Under the pieces are notes generated by a model. It made no database searches. It had not been told where the DNA came from and saw only the letters and a program-made list of their open reading frames with translations. Shown here in pieces: positions 24,385-30,953 of a stretch of 36,750 bases of DNA. The DNA is from Candidatus Segatella mututuai. GTDB taxonomy: Bacteria; Bacteroidota; Bacteroidia; Bacteroidales; Bacteroidaceae. The position numbers and the translations under genes were made by a program. Each line of letters starts with the position of its first letter. The stretch's first letter is position 1. The stretch is from positions 26,160 to 62,909 of the forward strand of contig DJOI01000010.1 in NCBI GenBank assembly GCA_002439605.1. Direction: 5' to 3'.

Positions 24385-25569
24385 ATGAAAGAATTAGCAT
24401 TAAAGTACGGTTGTAATCCAAACCAAAAACCATCCAGAATCTACATGGAGGATGGCAGTGATCTTCCCCTCGAAGTCATCAATGGCCGCCCTGGCTACAT
24501 CAATTTTCTCGATGCGCTCAATTCATGGCAGCTTGTAAAAGAACTGAAAGCCGCCACAGGCATTCCCGCGGCAGCAAGTTTCAAGCACGTTTCTCCTGCA
24601 GGGGCAGCCATCGGTCTTCCACTGAGCGATACCTTGAAGAAAATTTATTTTGTCGACGACATCAATATCGAGTTGTCGCCTTTGGCTTGTGCCTATGCTC
24701 GCGCACGCGGTGCCGACCGCATGTGCTCTTACGGCGACTTTGTTGCGTTGAGCGACACATGCGACGCAGCCACTGCTACCCTCATCAAGAGAGAGGTAAG
24801 CGATGGTGTGATTGCTCCCGACTATACTCCTGAGGCTATAGAAATCTTGAAGTCAAAGCGTAAAGGTACATACAATGTCATCAAGATAGATCCCGACTAT
24901 GTTCCAACCCCCATTGAGCACAAGCAGGTATTCGGCATCACCTTCGAGCAGGGGAGAAACGAGGTAAAGCTCGACGATCCGGCATTGTTCGAGGACATTC
25001 CTACCAAGAACAAGACTTTTACCGCAGAAGCCAAACGAGACCTCATCATCTCGCTCATTACGTTGAAATACACCCAGAGCAACTCAGTATGTTATGTGAA
25101 AGATGGCCAGGCCATCGGAATCGGTGCAGGCCAGCAGAGTCGTATTCACTGTACTCGCCTGGCAGGTTCTAAAGCGGACGAGTGGTGGTTGCGCCAATGT
25201 CCCAAGGTGATGAATCTTCCTTTCAAAGAGGGGATTCGACGTGCCGACCGCGACAATACCATCAATGTATATATCAGTGACGAGTGGGAAGACGTGCTGC
25301 GGGATGGCGTATGGCAGAACTTCTTCAGCGAGAAGCCGGAGCCATTGACCCGAGAAGAAAAGAAAGCATGGATTGCAAAGAACACAGGTGTATCAGTAGG
25401 TAGCGATGCTTTTTTCCCATTTGGCGACAATATCGAGCGCGCTCATAAGAGTGGCGTAGAATACATTGCACAGGCTGGAGGAAGCATTAGAGACGACAAC
25501 GTTATCGAGACGTGTGACAAGTATGGCATAGTCATGGCTTTCACTCACGTCCGACTCTTCCACCACTAA
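24385..25569 (+). CDS. Stand-alone phosphoribosylaminoimidazolecarboxamide (AICAR) formyltransferase-like protein
   Basis: The protein corresponds to the formyltransferase part of PurH without the IMP cyclohydrolase domain. PurH transfers a formyl group from 10-formyl-THF to AICAR late in purine synthesis. The 394-residue product opens with LKYGCNPNQKPS and has the catalytic-type SFKHVSPAGAA (K67, H68) and GQQSRIHCTRLAG with a downstream HxR-rich C-terminus (FTHVRLFHH). The start at 24385 fits the promoter and the family N-terminus. Bacteroidales usually also carry a normal fused purH, which is not in this window. A paralogue with a changed role is therefore possible. Confidence 0.88.
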   Translation: MKELALKYGCNPNQKPSRIYMEDGSDLPLEVINGRPGYINFLDALNSWQLVKELKAATGIPAAASFKHVSPAGAAIGLPLSDTLKKIYFVDDINIELSPLACAYARARGADRMCSYGDFVALSDTCDAATATLIKREVSDGVIAPDYTPEAIEILKSKRKGTYNVIKIDPDYVPTPIEHKQVFGITFEQGRNEVKLDDPALFEDIPTKNKTFTAEAKRDLIISLITLKYTQSNSVCYVKDGQAIGIGAGQQSRIHCTRLAGSKADEWWLRQCPKVMNLPFKEGIRRADRDNTINVYISDEWEDVLRDGVWQNFFSEKPEPLTREEKKAWIAKNTGVSVGSDAFFPFGDNIERAHKSGVEYIAQAGGSIRDDNVIETCDKYGIVMAFTHVRLFHH

Positions 25570-25671
25570 ATCTTAAGTCTGGATATATTGGGTAACCTAA
25601 CCTACTTTTACACGACTAAGTTTTAAAACATGCTTTCAAATGATCACGAACATTTTTAATACCTACAAATT

Positions 25672-25860
25672 ATGAGCGATATTGAAGATATTATAATGAG
25701 TGGCATGGTATTCAAAGCTGGAGGAGGTTCTAAGAAGGAGGATGACGGCAAGGTAAAGACCAAGGCCAAGAAAAAGAAATATATCACAGGTGCGCATGGC
25801 AGCGGTTCCGCCCGCCAGAAAGCCAAGTACCGCCAGCAGCGAGCCAATCGCCACAAGTAG
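25672..25860 (+). CDS. Small basic protein of unknown function
   Basis: The family is not recognised. The 62-residue product has a short N-terminal hydrophobic/acidic start (MSDIEDIIMSGMVFKAGGG), then a K/R/Q-rich, G/S-containing tail ending RQQRANRHK, typical of nucleic-acid or ribosome contact but without a known motif. It begins about 100 bp after the formyltransferase-like gene on the same strand. The opposite-strand ORF over the same bases is judged a shadow, because the minus-strand terminator at 25892-25924 would cut it off from its neighbour. Confidence 0.5.
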   Translation: MSDIEDIIMSGMVFKAGGGSKKEDDGKVKTKAKKKKYITGAHGSGSARQKAKYRQQRANRHK

Positions 25861-25891
25861 CGACTTCGTCTCTTCTGATACAAGACAAGAC

Positions 25892-25924
25892 AAAAAAGGA
25901 GCCACCCTCCTCACGGAGGATGGC
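25892..25924 (-). terminator. Rho-independent terminator for the MORN-like gene
   Basis: On the minus strand a GC-rich 10-bp stem (25924-25915 with 25910-25901, one mismatch, 4-base loop) is followed by a short purine/C step and TTTTTT (25897-25892). It lies 66 bp past the MORN-like stop. It may also shield the small basic gene. Confidence 0.75.
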
Positions 25925-25989
25925 CCTCATATAGGTCATATCAACATAAAATTATAATTTATATAAGAGAGATTCTGTTTAATCCGTCG

Positions 25990-26496
25990 TCACAATAAAC
26001 TTTTGATTTCAGAAAGTGGTTTCTTTTCCATGTTGCCATCCTTATAAGTTACAGTGAAGAAGTCATGCACCGACTTGCCATCCTTGAACTGTACAACAGC
26101 AACACCCCCATCACGAAGTTGTAGTGTAAAATAGCCCTCACGTTTGCCATTGACATACTTTCCGTGCCACTTTTCCTTGCCATTCTTGTAGTAAGAAGTA
26201 ATTTCTCCATTGAAAATGGTGTTACGGTCATCTCCCAAGTCGATGAAGCTATATCCACCCTCGGCTCTGAGGTTTCCATTCATGTAAAAGTCCTTAAAGA
26301 CATTTTTCTTGGCAATGCCGCTTCCTGTAGTCATCAAAATACGATAATAAGCTGCCTGATCGGCATTTGCCACATTACTCATGTTCTCGGCATAAAAAAT
26401 TGTATCTGCAACAACCGTTGCGTTTTCTATGTTCTTACGACCAAAACTTGCAATGGTCATGAGCATCATTACTGACAAAAATATAATTCGTTTCAT
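25990..26496 (-). CDS. Exported MORN/YwqK-like repeat protein
   Basis: The 168-residue product has a signal peptide (about 1-19, cleaved near SFG) and a C-terminal half built of short beta-hairpin repeats of the MORN/YwqK type: FNGEITSYYKNGKEKWHGKYVNGKREGYF and a further VQFKDGKSVHDFF, each with the G-x-x-x-x-Y-x-x-G pattern. Such repeats make a flat beta sheet and often mediate binding; the YwqK name in databases as an antitoxin is not evidence of a toxin-antitoxin role here. It is a single-gene unit with its own promoter and terminator. Confidence 0.8.
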   Translation of the reverse strand: MKRIIFLSVMMLMTIASFGRKNIENATVVADTIFYAENMSNVANADQAAYYRILMTTGSGIAKKNVFKDFYMNGNLRAEGGYSFIDLGDDRNTIFNGEITSYYKNGKEKWHGKYVNGKREGYFTLQLRDGGVAVVQFKDGKSVHDFFTVTYKDGNMEKKPLSEIKSLL

Positions 26497-26536
26497 TGTT
26501 ACTATGTTTTATAGGTTTATTTCTTTTTCTCTGAGA

Positions 26537-26544
26537 CAAAGATA
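26537..26544 (-). promoter_or_regulatory. -7 element for the MORN-like gene
   Basis: The minus strand reads TATCTTTG, a full match to TAnnTTTG, with a leader of roughly 35 nt to the ATG at 26496. No TTTG sits at the -33 distance. Confidence 0.55.
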
Positions 26545-26872
26545 GCAAAAAATCAAGTAAATTGCATTTTTTGTTAACTCTATTTATCATATTTTTCTGG
26601 GGTGTTTTATTTTGTAATTTGTAACGCACACAAAATGAGAAATCATAAGTATTCTCGCTCTTTACTTTCACTTTGTAAACTCACTTTATGCGAATACTCC
26701 AATATTTCCCCTATTTTCATGACATTTTGTAAAAAACAGCAAACGTGATCTTTTCTGACGGGCAGAAAATGCATGCGAACTTCCTAATGACAAATTTAGC
26801 TTGATTGTAGAAAAAGATGCAAATGTATAACTCTTGTCGATACAACCATTGTAACGGTACGAAAATACATTT

Positions 26873-26941
26873 CCTTGCGGGTTAACATTGTGCTTCTTTG
26901 CAGGTTAACGTTGCGCTTCCTTCATGGTTGTCGAACTTGAA
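26873..26941. repeat. 23-bp tandem repeat, about 2.5 copies
   Basis: Units begin at 26873, 26896 and 26919. The first two share C.TTGC.GGTTAAC.TTG.GCTT; the third is diverged. The core GTTAAC is palindromic. Confidence 0.6.
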
Positions 26942-26947
26942 CATGAA

Positions 26948-26973
26948 GGGCGTTCCATGGTCGTGGAACGCCC
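26948..26973. other. Perfect 10-bp GC-rich hairpin
   Basis: GGGCGTTCCA (26948-26957) and TGGAACGCCC (26964-26973) pair without mismatch around a 6-base loop. No T-run follows on either strand, so it is not a standard terminator; a structured RNA or protein-binding site is possible. Confidence 0.6.
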
Positions 26974-27276
26974 GCTGGAGTGTAGTATCTCTCATCCTAC
27001 TGAACTATCTGCTACACCTCAAAAAGCAATCTTTTCGTCCTTATCATCTTTATCAGTTGTTTATAGTTTCGGCCTTCGTGTGATGGCGTATAACACCGCT
27101 TAACAAACAGTTCATTTACTACAAATTGTCGCACATCCATACGATGATGTACGGTCTTTTTTGTTTGTTCTTTTTATTTTTATCAAAAGTAGCCAGCAAA
27201 CGAGAGGATGCTGAGCTACTGCAAAAAGAAGGATTTTTTAATAGAAGTTAAATATATAACGATTTGCATTTGTACT

Positions 27277-27308
27277 TTTGCTTTTTTGGTAGAATTTGTA
27301 TACTTTTG
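27277..27308 (+). promoter_or_regulatory. Complete -33/-7 promoter for the Fn3 lipoprotein gene
   Basis: TTTG (27277-27280), 20 bp, then TACTTTTG (27301-27308) followed by CAAG. The -33 TTTG itself ends an upstream TACTTTTG (27273-27280), so the -7 motif occurs twice 28 bp apart. Confidence 0.7.
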
Positions 27309-27391
27309 CAAGCAAATTGTATTTCTATTAAGGTAATCTGAAGACAAAAAGTTATTACATAATATATTATAGTTTAAATTAAAGCAATCTT

Positions 27392-28573
27392 ATGAAAAAA
27401 AGTTTTATCAAGATGATGATGCTTATGGCTGTAGCTATGGTGTCATTTGTGTCGTGCAGTAGCGATGATGCTGACGACCCAAAATTGAATGCTCCAGAAA
27501 TTGTTCAGCATGAGCAGACATCAGAAAATCCCATCACGCTGGCATTCTCGTGGACTGAAATTGGGGGGGCAAATTCTTATGCTTATGAATTGTCCACCGA
27601 AACCGATGGTCAGAAAACGGTAATTAACAGCGGATCTACAGACAAGACGAGCGTAGAAATCACGTCCAACAACGACTTGGTACTTGCTTTCGGCACCAAG
27701 TATACTTTTACAGTGAAAGCCATCTCAACCAAGGCTGAGTCTGCACTTGCTTCCGCAGAGGTAACTACATCAGCCGCTCCTTTCCAAATGGAAATCAGCA
27801 ATCTTTCTTATCGCGGAGCAACCTTTAACATCGTGCCTCAAGACCAAAATGCCTATTACCAGGCTGCGCAGACTGAATGGTCAAAATATGCTTCCTATGA
27901 CAGCGACCAAAAGTTCATCGACGGCTATGAGTTTGGGTATTACAAATCTATGCCGCCAGTCTATGTTCCATGGTACACCAAGATGGAGTCCTATTGTCAG
28001 AAGGGCAATTACTCTTGGACAACTCGTATTCTCACTCCTGGACAAGACTATATTTTCTATTCTTATGGCGTAAAGTTCCAAAGCGACAATGCCGATAACC
28101 CCGTCGTGCTTACGACTCCTTTGGTAAAAATCAAGTTCACTGCTCCCCAGTGGAAGGCTACCAGCAATACCACTTTCGATGTAACATCGGTTAGCCAGAC
28201 CGTAGAGAATGGCAAGGTCGTCTCCACCGTCAAGGTCACTCCTTCCAACAACACAGAAAAGTATTATGTGACATTTGTCGAAGATGATTATCTCAACAAC
28301 AATTTTGGCGGCAAGGATTTTTCGTTCTTGATGGGGCGCATGGGCGACCTTGAGAAGATGGGTAAGGTGAAGAATTACAACTGGGCGACATCCAACTTAC
28401 TTTATACTGGCGAGAAAACCATCACCAACACAGAGGTGGCTGCCGCAGGATTAGGTTCCGAGGCTAATATCTCCGCTGGCAAGAATTACCATGTTGTCGT
28501 TATCGGCGTGAGCGATGATGGTCTTCAGACAACGGAAATTAAGCGTCTCGACCTTACAGCTCCTGCTAATTGA
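27392..28573 (+). CDS. Fibronectin type III-like lipoprotein of unknown function
   Basis: The 393-residue product has a lipoprotein signal with C22 (SFVSC) followed by an SSDDADD stretch, the kind of acidic signal linked to surface export of lipoproteins in Bacteroidetes. Residues about 33-130 look like an Fn3 domain (ITLAFSWTEIGGANSYAYELST and YTFTVKAIS). The remainder is beta-rich and rich in Y and W, with no enzyme motif seen. The M64-type peptidase gene follows at once on the same strand, so the two surface proteins may act together. Confidence 0.8.
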   Translation: MKKSFIKMMMLMAVAMVSFVSCSSDDADDPKLNAPEIVQHEQTSENPITLAFSWTEIGGANSYAYELSTETDGQKTVINSGSTDKTSVEITSNNDLVLAFGTKYTFTVKAISTKAESALASAEVTTSAAPFQMEISNLSYRGATFNIVPQDQNAYYQAAQTEWSKYASYDSDQKFIDGYEFGYYKSMPPVYVPWYTKMESYCQKGNYSWTTRILTPGQDYIFYSYGVKFQSDNADNPVVLTTPLVKIKFTAPQWKATSNTTFDVTSVSQTVENGKVVSTVKVTPSNNTEKYYVTFVEDDYLNNNFGGKDFSFLMGRMGDLEKMGKVKNYNWATSNLLYTGEKTITNTEVAAAGLGSEANISAGKNYHVVVIGVSDDGLQTTEIKRLDLTAPAN

Positions 28574-28608
28574 TAGATAGAATGAAGATTACATTAAGGC
28601 TTATAGCA

Positions 28609-30372
28609 ATGAAGATTAGATTCAGTCTTTTGTTCTTTTTGTTGTCGTCTTTGTGGCTCGCCAGTTGTGCGTCCGACGAAGACAGCAATTCGTCTTCATC
28701 CTTCACTGTATCTACTCCCGAGGAAGCTCTCTCCATAGCAAGTGAGAAGAACGCAAAGGTATCACTCACATTTTCTGCGAGTGAGTCGTGGCGCGCCAAT
28801 GTGGATGTCGATTGGGCGACAGTTTCTCCCATGACGGGATCAGCCGGCAATAACACCATACAGGTCATTTCCAAGTCCTTGAACAACACTGGATCCATTC
28901 GTCAAGGTTCCATTACCTTGACATCGGCTTCTGGCACCAAGATAGTTCGCTTCTCGCAGCAGAAGACTGATGTGGTAAACTTAGAGAGAACGGAGTACAA
29001 GATTGGCGCAGACGGGGGCGACTTGAGCGTCAAGTTCTCTTCCAACATCCGTGGATATAAGGTCTTGGTAGTTTCACAGGCTAATGCTCCCGACTGGATC
29101 AAGGGAAAGAAAGATGCCAATGTGACTGGCGATGACGAGGCTGGAGTGGGTGAAGGCTTGCAGGAGAGTGAATATCAGTTTACGATTTCTCCCAACGGCA
29201 CTCACGAAAGCCGCTCCACTACATTCTACATCCGTATTGTCAATCCGGAAAATCATGACGAAATATACATAACTTCGGGAATGTTCAGTATTGTGCAGGA
29301 AGGTTTACCCGTTGACACATCTACCGATTACTCACAGAACGATACCTACAAATTGTTGCAGAAGCACACCATAGGCGCAGGTGTGCCCGTTGTTCTTATG
29401 GGCGATGGATTTGTAGATAAGGATTTCGCTTCGGGAAGATACGATGAGGTGATGAACCAGACGATGGAAAATCTTTTCACAGAAGAACCAGCCAAGTCGT
29501 TGCGAAACTATTTCGATGTATGGCAGGTCAACATGGTGTCACAGAACAACGCCTTTGGCTCCGGCTACAAGACTGCTCTCGACTGCGTGATGCAGGGCAA
29601 TGGAAGCTCACGTGTACAAGGCAATTTCGACAAGATTGTTGCTGCTGTAAAGAACGTAAACGATTTGCAGACCCCATCACGTTTACATGAGGCACTCACG
29701 GTTGTGATACTCAATACACCGCAACGTGCAGGAACCACCAACTTCGGTATTTCATTTGATGGTGTGATGAGCAATTTTGCCATTGCCTACGTGCCCCTTA
29801 TAAACAATGATGCCAATGGAGAAGATTTCCGTTCAGTTCTTTGTCACGAAGCACTGGGGCATGGATTGGCAAAGCTGCTTGATGAGTATGCTTACGAGTC
29901 TAACAATGCAAGTATCCCAACGAGCGATGTCAACAAATATCGTAATCTCCAAACTTCGTATGGCTGGGCTGCCAATGTGTCTTTTTCGGCAACCGATACG
30001 CCTTGGAAACATTTTCTCTCAGACTCTCGCTATCAGGCAGCTGATGCCTTTGGTGAAGTCATAGGTGTTTACGAGGGAGCCTGTGGTTATCTGCATGGTG
30101 CTTGGCGTCCTACCGACGACAGTATGATGTTCCATAACACGCATGGCTTTAATGCTCCTTCACGTGAAGCTATTTACAAACGTATAATGAGCACAGCTTT
30201 AGGCGCAGTGTGGAACTTTAGTTTCGAAGAGTTTGTCGCATTCGATTTAGCCCATCTACCGCAACCATCTTCGGTTAGCGCCAAAGCAAGGACGTGCCGT
30301 AATGGAGTATTTACGATGGTAAGCGAAACACCTCCGTTGTTGGCATTGCCTATTATAGGGGGCAAGCGTTAA
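28609..30372 (+). CDS. BACON-domain M64-type metallopeptidase lipoprotein
   Basis: This is a predicted surface metallopeptidase related to the M64 (IgA peptidase) family. With the start at 28609 the signal peptide is standard, with the lipidated cysteine at C20 (LWLASC); ATG 28582 is an alternative that keeps the same frame. Residues about 40-117 form a BACON-type domain (WRANVDVDWATVSP and then RFSQQ). The catalytic region holds HEALGHGLAKLLDEY at 413-427, which gives the spacing HExxxH followed by the family's DEY. A typical M64 site as I know it reads HExxH. No T9SS sorting domain is visible at the C-terminus. It follows the Fn3 lipoprotein after 35 bp and ends before a repeat-type terminator. 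Confidence 0.78.
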   Translation: MKIRFSLLFFLLSSLWLASCASDEDSNSSSSFTVSTPEEALSIASEKNAKVSLTFSASESWRANVDVDWATVSPMTGSAGNNTIQVISKSLNNTGSIRQGSITLTSASGTKIVRFSQQKTDVVNLERTEYKIGADGGDLSVKFSSNIRGYKVLVVSQANAPDWIKGKKDANVTGDDEAGVGEGLQESEYQFTISPNGTHESRSTTFYIRIVNPENHDEIYITSGMFSIVQEGLPVDTSTDYSQNDTYKLLQKHTIGAGVPVVLMGDGFVDKDFASGRYDEVMNQTMENLFTEEPAKSLRNYFDVWQVNMVSQNNAFGSGYKTALDCVMQGNGSSRVQGNFDKIVAAVKNVNDLQTPSRLHEALTVVILNTPQRAGTTNFGISFDGVMSNFAIAYVPLINNDANGEDFRSVLCHEALGHGLAKLLDEYAYESNNASIPTSDVNKYRNLQTSYGWAANVSFSATDTPWKHFLSDSRYQAADAFGEVIGVYEGACGYLHGAWRPTDDSMMFHNTHGFNAPSREAIYKRIMSTALGAVWNFSFEEFVAFDLAHLPQPSSVSAKARTCRNGVFTMVSETPPLLALPIIGGKR

Positions 30373-30407
30373 GTTATAGGTGTTAATATGGTGTGATTTG
30401 CCTCTTT

Positions 30408-30516
30408 AACGCAACAGGCTTCATTTTCTATCGAAGCCTGTTGCGTTTCCCACCGAAGCCTGTTGCGTTTCCCACCGAAGCCTGTTGCGTTTTCCATCGA
30501 AGCCTGTTGCTTTTTT
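30408..30516 (+). terminator. 22-bp repeat array forming a terminator with a four-times repeated 3' arm
   Basis: GAAGCCTGTTGC starts at 30433, 30455, 30477 and 30499, an exact 22-bp period. A perfect inverted copy of 15 bases (30408-30422) precedes them, so it can pair with any of the four. Only the last copy is followed by a T-run (30511-30516), completing a Rho-independent terminator for the M64-type peptidase gene. Confidence 0.75.
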
Positions 30517-30676
30517 GTTTTCCTGTGCTTACATACCTAAAGCGGCAAAGTTTATTAGCTGAAGTTTGGATATTCACGAGCAAGGGTGAGGGAAGAAGGA
30601 CGGGGACAAAAAACTCATTAAGTACGAGGATGAAAATGTAAAAATGTTACTTTTTTGCAAAAATCTTTCGAAATAA

Positions 30677-30708
30677 TTTGCTCAGTTCAAAACTTTGTAT
30701 TACCTTTG
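30677..30708 (+). promoter_or_regulatory. Complete -33/-7 promoter for the tRNA gene
   Basis: TTTG (30677-30680), 20 bp, then TACCTTTG (30701-30708), the ideal Bacteroidetes arrangement, 31 bp before the tRNA 5' end. Confidence 0.75.
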
Positions 30709-30739
30709 CACCCGCAAACCAAAAAACGTTTGCTCGAAT

Positions 30740-30813
30740 GGCGGGATAGCTCAGCTGGTTAGAGCGTCGGATTCATAATCCGGAGGTCGTGGGTTCGGGT
30801 CCCACCCCCGCTA
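30740..30813 (+). tRNA. tRNA-Met (anticodon CAT), elongator type
   Basis: A full cloverleaf can be drawn: acceptor 30740-30746, TA at 8-9, D-arm GCTC/GAGC, anticodon stem TCGGA/TCCGG with loop TTCATAA, a 5-base variable loop, T-stem GTGGG/CCCAC, acceptor 3' half 30806-30812 and A73; CCA is not encoded. The anticodon CAT with no initiator hallmark points to elongator Met, though a lysidine-modified Ile2 tRNA also reads CAT. Two oddities are an A-C mismatch at 7-66 and G at position 58 in place of the near-universal A. Confidence 0.9.
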
Positions 30814-30863
30814 CGAAGAAGCACTTGTGAACAAATAGTTCGCAAGTGCTTCTTCGATTTGTA
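30814..30863 (+). terminator. Long hairpin downstream of the tRNA
   Basis: The 19-bp arms (30814-30832 and 30838-30856) pair with a single G-T wobble around a 5-base loop, directly after the tRNA discriminator base. The following sequence ATTTG is only weakly U-rich. Confidence 0.75.
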
Positions 30864-30911
30864 GAAATCTAAAAAAATGCAAAGATGCCATTGTTATCCA
30901 AAAAATATTCG

Positions 30912-30919
30912 TATTTTTG
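30912..30919 (+). promoter_or_regulatory. -7 element for the hybrid two-component regulator
   Basis: TATTTTTG followed by C places transcription start near 30925. It rules out the in-frame ATG at 30885 and supports 30954, or 30933 with an 8-nt leader. Confidence 0.5.
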
Positions 30920-30953
30920 CGGTCGAAACCAAATGGATCCTTACTCAAAATAC

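Larger units (their letters stand above)
26497..27391. other. 895-bp gene-poor intergenic region
   Basis: No convincing coding sequence is present on either strand. The stretch holds the MORN-gene promoter, a short hairpin at 26751-26769, a 23-bp repeat array at 26873-26941, a perfect GC-rich hairpin at 26948-26973, a weak terminator-like fold at 27137-27162 ending in TTTTTT, and the promoter of the Fn3 lipoprotein gene at 27277-27308. Confidence 0.6.
30373..30739. other. 367-bp intergenic region before the tRNA gene
   Basis: Contains the 22-bp repeat array that can act as a terminator (30408-30516), about 150 bp with no recognisable feature, and the complete tRNA promoter at 30677-30708. 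An 82-residue ORF across it starts just upstream of the repeats and is not credible. Confidence 0.6.

Noticed and set aside
25663..25914. 83-residue minus-strand ORF with two hydrophobic stretches
   Set aside because: It overlaps the minus-strand terminator of the MORN-like gene and has no promoter; the hydrophobicity mirrors the basic plus-strand protein.
25990..26496. Toxin-antitoxin interpretation of the YwqK/MORN-like protein
   Set aside because: It is exported, stands alone, and has no partner gene; the repeats only indicate a beta-sheet fold.
26930..27020. Minus-strand tRNA-like string (TAGTTCAGTAGGATGAGAG) resembling a D-arm
   Set aside because: No anticodon stem or acceptor pairing can be formed around it, so it is not a tRNA and too weak to call a tRNA fragment.
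26898..27083. 61-residue plus-strand ORF in the intergenic gap
   Set aside because: It starts inside the repeat array and runs through a perfect hairpin; composition and position do not support coding.
1..30516. CRISPR interpretation of the 22-23-bp arrays
   Set aside because: Units are contiguous with no unique spacers, and no cas genes are present.
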